DNA from: Pratylenchus scribneri
Lineage: Eukaryota; Nematoda; Chromadorea; Rhabditida; Pratylenchidae
Assembly (NCBI GenBank): GCA_030063045.1
Contig: JAQSEB010000063.1
Coordinates: forward strand, 310,001 to 374,000
DNA length: 64,000 nt
Reading direction: 5' to 3'
Below, in pieces: positions 55,931-64,000 of this stretch. How positions within the stretch are numbered: position 1 is the stretch's first letter; each line of letters starts with the position of its first letter. The notes under the pieces were generated by a model, which did no database searches, had not been told where the DNA came from, and worked only from the letters and a program-made list of their open reading frames with translations. Made by a program: the position numbers and the translations under genes.

Positions 55931-56744
55931 CTGGTTTGATATGGCAAATAATATATAGTTTAATTATTTAAAAAGTTTTTCCCTGGATTAGTTTTTTTCC
56001 TTTATATTTTTTTGCATTGATTTAATTGACCAACATTTTAAAAAATTTTTATAATTTTATTCTATGAACTGAAAATTTATTTTGCATTTAAAAATTTTAG
56101 ACCAATTTTCCTTACTTTATCCCTTTCTTTATCGCTCTTGCTTGGTCATTCCTCAATTCTCATTCATCAGCAGCTGTCTATGGTGGCAATGGCAAAGACA
56201 ATGGTAATGGCCTCCCAGCTTCTATAATTCAGCAGTGGTTACAATTCTCTCTGGGCTAGAGAAGCCGAGTGGTCATTTTAAGTTAAGTCTCTTCTATTGA
56301 AATGAAAATCAATAAATAGCCCTCATTCATCATTCTTGCAGAGGGAAAACTATTCTCATTTTCCCACTCTTCTTTCCTCTCATTCCAGCAAGCCAAACAA
56401 ATGGCCAAAATGGAAAATGTCCACTACTAAACATTAATAAATTTAAACCAATTTTTCTTTTTTTTTGTTTGAATTACTTTTAAATTAATTAAATAAAAGT
56501 TCGCCAATAAAAGAAATACAATTTAAAATTTAAATATCCAATTAATTCTATTTATCAAAGATGTATGGATATTTAAACAAAAAAAATTTTTAACGATAAT
56601 TTTTATCAAACTTCTTTTTTAAAATATTAAATTTTATACTATTAATTGGTAGAAAAAAATAAAAAATAATATTAAAAATTTGATTGCAAAATAAATATTA
56701 TTTTTTTTTTAATAAATTGACATTTACATTTTTATTTCAGAAAT
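55931..56744. other. No gene recognised
   Basis: A somewhat GC-richer part at 56110-56430 includes a TTCCAG acceptor at about 56390 followed by QAKQMAKMENVHY-stop, which could be a terminal exon. Support is too weak to call it. Confidence 0.3.
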
Positions 56745-57074
56745 GTGCTGGCTCATACTGCAACGAACAATGTACATTTGAATCGTGAATTTTCTTTTAA
56801 ATTATTTTTAAAAATTTTTACCCCCTCAGCTGAACTTCATTGGGGGCCGCCTCCGCGTCAACTAGCCACAATAGTAGCGAGGAGCGATGGCGAATGTTCG
56901 CATCCGCATCCTTCGCTTATGCGCACGGATCATTCGCAAGCGAATCCGCGCGCGTTCGCGAACGCGATAATTGGTTTCACACAAGTAAATCGTAGTGAGC
57001 ATAGAAGGAATCAAATTAATAAATTGATCCATTCTGGAGAAAGTGTAATTGCAAATGCGAAATTTTCCAAATAA
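56745..57074 (+). other. GC-rich island with TTCGC/GCGAA repeats inside an ORF
   Basis: A 109-codon frame spans 56745-57074, but its middle (56840-56975) is an abrupt GC-rich patch made of repeated and inverted GCGAA/TTCGC words (GCGAATGTTCGCATCCGCAT, CGCGCGTTCGCGAACGCG). The pattern suggests inserted repeat DNA, not a gene. It recalls the island at 33725. Confidence 0.45.
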
Positions 57075-60000
57075 ATGCCCAATAAATAAATGACAATTTT
57101 ATGAGTTTCATTTTTTTGTAAAAATATTCAAAATGACCAATATTTATTAATTTTTTTAATTATTTTTTTTTGCAATTGGAAAATGATATTCAAATTGGAC
57201 AATTAACAAAGTAAATTTTAAAAATAAAATATTTAATAATTTTGAAATAAATTTTAAGTTTTTCCATTCATCCAATTTGCTGTACATATGAACTTCAACA
57301 AATGTAAATAATTAAAATAAATAATTCTATGTACATAATTATAGTCAGAATTTAAAAAAAAAGCAATCAAATTTTTAATATTTTTTTAATAAAAATTATT
57401 TTTATTCCTTTTTATTATTATTTTCAATTAGTCTAAAATTATATAATTCTACAAAAGACTCCATTATTTCATACAACTCATAAACAATTTAATGAAAAAA
57501 TAACTTAATTGCTATTAAAAAGAAAAGTTATATTTTCATAATTTTTTATGGTAATATTAGAAAAACTGCGGATTTTAACATTTAATTTTGTTACGCATTT
57601 GAGCATTTTAGCCATATAAATTTTATAATAAGACTTTGCCTTGGCAATTAAATTCGATGCACAAATAGTCCTAATTATTTATAATTATTTTAAAAAAGCT
57701 ATTATCAAAGTAGAAAATTCATTTTTGATAGAAATTTCGAGCGTGAAATTATTTTTGACGAGATAATTATTTAAAACTAAATAAATTTAAATTAGCCATT
57801 TAAAATTTTTATATATTAAATAATTTTTTGACAGCCACTCTCGTCTTTATATATTTTGAATTTATTTTTCCTTATTTTATAAAGAATAATGGCAATAAAT
57901 ATTTTATTTGTTAAATAAAAAAAATTTTAAAATTTAATAACAAAATGGTTTTCTTTTTTAAATTCATATTTATCCATGAAATGCTAAATTTCACTTGAAT
58001 AAATTTATTTATGAAATGATTTCTAGTTGCTAGATGATATTTTTCAATTTTCTCATCGTTTTCTATTTAAATTCTTTCATCAATTTCTTTTTAATAATTA
58101 AATTATTTTTTTACTGAATTAAATTATTCTACAAAAAAAATAAAAATTTAAAATAAAATGTTTTATAATTAAAATTTTGCAACTCATAAAAATTGTTAAA
58201 AATAAAATACATAAAATTTCGATTTAAAAGAAAGACATTCTAATTTTCTAAAATATCGATATATGAACATAAATAAAAAAATTATTTTTAGAATATTGAA
58301 AAAAATTTTTAAATTGTTTAGAAGAGTCATTTTCAGCAATCCTATTGCACATATTAGATGCGTTTCTTTTAATTTTTTGATACTTTTTATAATCTGCCAA
58401 TTAAATCATCGATGGACAATAATTTCAATTCATATAGTCAACAGTAGATATAAATAATTAAATTGATGTAATAAGATAGGCCAAATAAAAATACATCTGG
58501 CAAGAACAATTTGTAGCATTAAAATTTTGAATTAAATTCATTTTTTAAATATTTTTTTCTATAATTTTAAAAACACATAAAATAATTTTATTATCATAGT
58601 TACAATTTTTAAATTTTAATATTTATAAAATAAATAAAGAGCACGCAAGGATCAAAAAATATTTTTAAAAAAATTAATTAATTTATAATAATATTTCGTT
58701 TCAAAAAAATTGTTCACATATTTTCGCATTTAATTTTTTAAATTAATTTTTTTATATCCGCTCACGCGAAACGTCCTACTTAATTAAATTTCCATCCGAT
58801 TTATGTATTATTATTATTTTTTACTTAATAAAATTTATGAGATATAAATTGGCAAATTATTTTTTATTCCTATATTAATATTTAATCAAATATTTCTGCA
58901 TGATTTATAATTATATAGTTTAAACAAAAATATAAAAAAATTTATTTGTTTATAATTAACTAATTAAAATAATTTTGGTTTTTTTTTAATTTAAATAAAT
59001 TTGTTTTTTTATAGTTATTTTCAAGTTCAACTAGTGTTATGTTTATATATTTTAATAAATTTGGCATTTTATTTACATGATATCCATTAAAAATTTTATG
59101 AGTTGTTAAGAATTTTAAAATAGAAAAAAACATTTTTGATTTTGACGGCCGATTGCTCCGGATCCGGATTCATTCAATATATAAAAACTCATTAAATTCA
59201 ATAATTAATGGAATCCAAATAAAAATTAAACATTTTCCTTAGTTAAGATATCAGTTTTAGTTTGAAATTATTTTTTGGAAGTAATTTATTATATTTAAAT
59301 AAATTTAATTTTTGGCATTTTAATTTTTTTAATATTTTTATATAATTTTTGGACTTGGTTATTTTGCTTTTTAATTTAAAATAATTTTGAGTCGTTTGGA
59401 TTTATAAATTCTTATTTGATTCCATTAATTCATATATCACTTTAATATTCATTAGAGAAAATATTGAGATTAAGGAACAAAGGAACATAAACTCGTGGAA
59501 CACGATATACCACTCATGTTTTGGATAATATCCTTATTCACGCTATAATCTAATCAGGTTGGAAAAACCATCAGAATAATTTTTAATGAATATGCCCTAA
59601 ATCATATATTATTTTTTTTTAAAATTATTTGTTGGCTGTAGTTCTCTATAAATTTATAAATGATTAAAATTATAATCTAATTTGTAAAAATGAGATTAAA
59701 ATTATTGATGAGTTTTACTTTTTGGAAAAAGACATTGCAATTGCAACAAATTGAATTTATAAAATCCAATTTTAGAACAATTTAATTAATTTAGTTATTA
59801 AAATTATCCAAATTTAATGATTAATTATTAAATTCAATTTAAATGATATATTAAATTTTAAATTATTAAATTTTAGTTTTGATTTTAAATTGGAATTTAG
59901 AAAAATATCACAAAATAAAAGGAAAATGATAAAATGCTTAGTATAATTTTATAAGAAAATTTTAAATTTTGTCCAAATCCGCCACAGATTGGGGTGGGGA

Positions 60001-61239
60001 AATTGTAATTTGTTCTATATGTGGCATCTGTCACACTGACCATGGAAATAATTGATTTATCACTATCTCTTTCGTTTTAACTATAAAATTGCATGTTATG
60101 AAGAAAAAAAAATAAAATAATTACAACCAAAAATCAAATGATTATATAGGAAAATACTATTGATTTTAAATTTTTTTATTGAAACACATAAAATATTTAC
60201 AACCTTTATTTTTTATAGAATGTGTAAATAAATTAAAAATTTATAAAAGGAAGCTAAATTTCGCCCAAAGAATTTTAATTTATAAAAAAATTTAAAATAT
60301 TTAAATTAAATTTACTCATAATCGCCTCCATTGTTGATCGCTTTTATATTTTTCATCTCTTGAATTTTATTTTATTTTTTTTTCATAAATTTGAAAAAAT
60401 AAACATAATATCTAAGTAAATTTATAAAATGCTTATTTTAAATTGATCAATTACAAATAAACTTATAAATTGCAATTTTTAAAATAATTTAGATTTTCTA
60501 AATTCAAGACATCTTTCTCTTTATTTTCAAAATTAATTTATCATCTATTCCTCGAATAGCACAAAAACGATGAGCAACATCAAATTAAAGATACCATATT
60601 TATTCAGCTTCAAATCTACTCAGTAGATTGAAAACTTAATCAGGAATGCTTTCGGTTTTTACCTTATTTTCGGTTCAAATTGTATAGAGAATATTTGAAA
60701 GATAAATTTTAATTTGATTTTAACATTTTTTTTTAATTTTTAAAATTTTTGTAATTCTTGCTCTAGTTTTTTATTGGAATTTACAATTTATGTTATATTT
60801 AATATTAAAATTTCCGTTGAAAAATTATATGGGTTTAATAAATAATTTTCATTTTTTTACAAAAATGTTTCATTTTATTTATAAAATTTATTTATTTTTT
60901 GAATTAGGAATTAAATATACCGAAATTTGATTTCAAAATTCAATTTGGAAAATGATCAATTAAATAATAAAATATAAAAATAAATTTATGAGAAGCAAAA
61001 ATTATTTTTAAATTGTATTTTATAATTATACCAGTTAAAATCCGTATTCCAAATGCACATATCCTGAGTCCTGAGTCCATTTATTCTTTCATTAAAATAA
61101 ACTCTAAAAAATATTTAATTTTTAATTTAATAATTTTTTGTTATAAATTTCTGAGTAAAGCAGCCGTCCACGTGAAGGATGGGTGGAATGGCTAAATAAA
61201 GTACAAAATTAATTGGCGTCAATGGGGAGCAGGACAGCT
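57075..61239. other. Long AT-rich stretch without genes
   Basis: More than 4 kb of very AT-rich DNA. Read on both strands, no exon with family resemblance, tandem repeat or RNA gene was found. Short ORFs (for example 58263-58457) are Lys/Ile/Asn/Phe-rich as expected by chance. Confidence 0.6.
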
Positions 61240-61345
61240 TTTGATCATTTTGATGTAGAGATCGGCATTCGACACGGCGCTTCGGTGGGGTTCCGGTTCG
61301 AGTTTCCCGAAAAAAAACGAACCCAAAAAAACCCGCGGTTTTTCG
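61240..61345. other. GC-rich patch of GGTTCG/GGGTTT type
   Basis: Contains CGGTGGGGTTCCGGTTCGAG and CCCGCGGTTTTTCGGGGTTT around an A-run. GGTTCGAG resembles a Pol III B box, but no tRNA fold was found. It may be the end of an unrecognised mobile element. Confidence 0.35.
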
Positions 61346-62129
61346 GGGTTTCCATAATTTTCTAAAAACAGTTTAAAAAATGAAAAAATTTTTTCGTTTA
61401 TTGAAAAATGATAAATAAACAATTTAAGGAATAATATTTGGTAGAATAAATCTGGGTAATAGTTAAGTTTAAGTAACATATTTTTTTCCAAAAAAATGTT
61501 TGATTTCATTTTTCGCTAAAAACGTGTATTTACGGGTTGTCGAGGATGGGGAAACCGAATTTAGCATTTATTTATCATGAATTATCTTTCCTGAACCAGT
61601 AGAAGTTTTCAAACCGGTTTCGAAAAAATTGAACTTTAATATTTTGGGTCATATTACGAATAAATAAATTTAAATATCAAAACTATTTTTAAAAAATTTA
61701 AATAACATATATAAGAAGATTAATTAACAGATTTTTTCGCAAGTAAAAAAATTTAATTATAAATAAATTTTGAAACTTATAAGAATTTTATAGAATAAAA
61801 TTTATAAAATTTCTATTTAAATTCAGTATATATTACATATTCACACACATTCACCAAGAGAAATAATAAATTTTTAAAAAAAAATCAAAATTATTTTAAG
61901 AATGAATAAAATTTTAAAAATTAATCAAGTATTTCATTGCTAATAAAAAATCTTTTTTGTAGGAAAAAACAAATCTTTAAATTTTTATTGAATGTAAGAT
62001 TGGGACAACTTAAAGAACCAGAAAAGATATGAAAGAAAAGCGCCAAAAATACTCAAAAAAATAATTGAAAAAAATACATTTTTATCCCCTCATACAAAGT
62101 TGTTTTAACCCACCGACCGGTCTTGTACA

Positions 62130-62440
62130 AACAGTTGCAGAGAGCAGAGGTGAGAGGGAGGAACGAAGAGGATGATCAAATTAGGGAAGTAGTGAAAAAA
62201 AACATTGACTTAAAAATGTGGAAATTTAAAAAAAATTAAAATTTTCGTATTCTTTTTGACGGTGGATAGACCAAAATTGACAAATGGTGTAGAAAAAAAA
62301 TTCGGAATGCATAATGCAATGATGGTTTAAATAAATTATTTAAAAATCAAAAATTAGTTTGAAATCTATAAATTAATCTTAAATATTTTTGCTTGTTGGC
62401 CTTTATTCCCGGTCAAGCAGTTCGATTGTTACAAAATTTT
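62130..62440. pseudogene. Remnant of the proline-rich gene and JTB exon 1
   Basis: 62150-62320 resembles exons 4/3 of the proline-rich gene and their intron (ACATTGACTTAAAAATGTG, then TTTTTGACGGTGG, then AAAAAATTCGG; compare 28583-28690). 62383-62425 resembles JTB exon 1 (TTTTGCTTGTTGGCC, then CCGGT). Both are strongly decayed, and their joining again mixes two neighbouring genes. Confidence 0.55.
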
Positions 62441-63670
62441 TAAGAGGGGAATTTTTTAATTTAAAATAATTTTTTTCCTTTTTTGAATAACCAACTCCTT
62501 TTCGTTTTATTGACAATTTACAATTTATTTTTATATTAAAATTTACTCAAGAAAATTGTATGAGTTTAAAAAATAAATTTTATATATTTTACAAAAATTG
62601 TCCATTTTAAAGAAAAAAAATATATTTTTTGCATTATAAGAATTACAAATATAAACAATTAAATAAATAATTCAAATTAATTTTAATTTTTTACTCAATT
62701 ATCATTTAATAAATATTGTAATGTATGCTTCAAATTAAATTTTTATCGAGGAAATAATTAATTTTTAAAAACATCTGCATATATTTAATAGGTCCCGAGG
62801 ATGTAGCCATGTAGATTTAGATTATAGCCCAAATAAAAATAAAAATTATAAAAAATAGAAATTTATTTTATCCGCTCTGCTGGGATAATTTACTTTATTT
62901 TGTAGATTATTCTACACTGGATTTTTGCCTTTTTTGATGGAGATCGGATACAATGTTTTAAAATATTTAAATATACTTGGATGCTCAATTAAATTAATCA
63001 AAAAAATAAATTATGATTCTCCAAAATTGTAAGTTTTTTTAATGATTGTAAAATTAAATTCATTCTTCGAATAATATTATTACATTCATCAATGGAATAT
63101 TTACAAAATCCACACTGGAATAATGGAGAAAATATAAAATTGACATAAAAACCCAGTTGCAACCAAAAAAAAATATATGTGCAGCAGAAAAAATAGTGTC
63201 CTCTGTACTATTATTAATTATAATTTTTGGGAGTCAATTTGCCCGGCTTCTATATATTTTAAATAGGCCATTTTTGACTGCATCCACCTAAATTCCTAAA
63301 TTGAAGAATAACACTACAAAATTTATGCAGTGAGAATTCTAATTTATTTCTATCAAATTTATTTTCTTTATTTCCATTTTGAATAAGAAGAATTATAAAA
63401 ATTATTTGAAAAAATAAATAAAAATTGTGTCTCATAAATCTTTTTATTTATTGATTAATTTAAAATGAACATTTTCCAAGATCTTTTAAATAATTCAAAC
63501 ATTTTGAGAATCAAATTTATATAATTGAAAATTTATTAAAATAAAATAATTTGTGTTCGTTAATTAGTGAATAATATATTTATGGAATTATGTGAATATC
63601 TATCACTTGGGCAAGAAAAAAATTGAACAACAATGTTCATAAAGCCTCCTCTTCTTCATAAATACCAATA
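62441..63670. other. No gene recognised
   Basis: AT-rich DNA without supported features. Confidence 0.5.
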
Positions 63671-63721
63671 ATGATACGACTTACTAAGCAATTCCCGGAT
63701 CCCGATTACGAAGATCAAGTT
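63671..63721 (+). CDS. Possible first exon, unknown gene
   Basis: ATG followed by MIRLTKQFPDPDYEDQV and a consensus GTGAGT donor in phase 0. Balanced codon use stands out in AT-rich DNA. It may begin a gene continuing past the window. No family is recognised. Confidence 0.3.
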
Positions 63722-63799
63722 GTGAGTTAATTTTTTTATTTATTTAATTTTGTATAATCATAGAAATAATAAGAAAAAATTAGGTCTTATTTGAAAAAT

Positions 63800-63870
63800 T
63801 TGAAACAATAATTTCATGACCAATTGGCCATTTAGTAATCACAATTGTCAACGAATTATTGCCTTTAATC
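63800..63870 (-). pseudogene. Small remnant like exon 2 of the proline-rich gene
   Basis: GCCATTTAGTAATCACAATTG and the following TCAACGAATTA resemble the acceptor end of that exon (29260-29290) and its copy at 36030-36070. Only about 40 bases match, so the call is tentative. Confidence 0.3.
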
Positions 63871-64000
63871 GAGCAACATTTAATTAATTATTTAATTTTG
63901 TCATTAATAATTCATTATAAAACAAAAATATTTCTAATTTTACTAATTTTAATTTAATTAATTAATAAATAAATTTTACTTTTATTTTTTATGTAATTAT

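Noticed and set aside
56254..56325. tRNA-like stretch (GCCGAGTGGTC box with complementary GGGCTA/TAGCCC ends)
   Set aside because: No B box, and arms do not fold as a tRNA; the matches are likely chance.
61283..61305. B-box-like GGTTCGAG
   Set aside because: No A box at the right distance and no cloverleaf could be drawn.
1..64000. CRISPR arrays, bacterial operons or prophage
   Set aside because: Spliced eukaryotic genes dominate; the tandem repeats have no unique spacers of constant length and no cas genes.

Overview
The window is eukaryotic nuclear DNA: strongly AT-rich, gene-sparse, with short exons, AG/GT-bounded introns and many repeats. Six genes can be rebuilt exon by exon with matching splice phases: the gamma subunit of NAD isocitrate dehydrogenase (IDH3G, 1558-5534, +), the RING-H2 protein RBX2/RNF7 (19554-20521, -), ribosomal protein L31 (21294-23619, +), a secreted proline-rich protein (28090-29578, -), a JTB-family membrane protein (30360-32046, +) and an 18-exon organic anion transporter (OATP/SLCO, 44194-50211, -). 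The start of a 3-hydroxyacyl-CoA dehydratase gene lies at 654-926 (-). The gene set, the possible trans-splice acceptors close before start codons and the proline-rich secreted protein suggest a nematode, possibly a tylenchid plant parasite. That assignment is inference; no sequence here proves it.

Region 1 (1-5.9 kb) holds the dehydratase start and the complete IDH3G gene, whose introns contain purine/pyrimidine (GAT/GAA) hairpin repeats. Region 2 (5.9-19.1 kb) is a tandem array of Ulp1-type (C48, SUMO/Ubl protease) genes on the minus strand: three copies with recognisable catalytic residues, two partial copies and one inverted C-terminal stub. Between them lie at least seven fragments of the neighbouring IDH3G gene (exons 4, 6, 9, 10) and a copy of its 3' flank. 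Region 3 (17.8-23.7 kb) has a partial copy of RBX2, then RBX2 and RPL31 head to head. Region 4 (23.7-28 kb) has a minisatellite of about 23 bp units, a small unknown two-exon gene and a 1.3 kb foldback transposon with a 6-bp target-site duplication.

Region 5 (28-33.2 kb) has the proline-rich gene and JTB head to head. Region 6 (33.7-43.5 kb) is a gene graveyard: about twenty single-exon or sub-exon pieces copied from the OATP, JTB and proline-rich genes, shuffled in order and sometimes joined into chimeras. Transposons split two of these pieces. Region 7 (44.2-50.2 kb) is the intact OATP gene. Region 8 (50.2-64 kb) is mostly AT-rich DNA without recognisable genes. It holds a second hAT-like element at 52.1 kb, GC-rich patches and a distant remnant of the proline-rich/JTB locus near 62.1-62.45 kb.

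The housekeeping genes show no functional coupling. The notable theme is repeated DNA-level copying of exon-sized pieces of resident genes, next to a Ulp1 protease expansion and several non-autonomous DNA transposon families.
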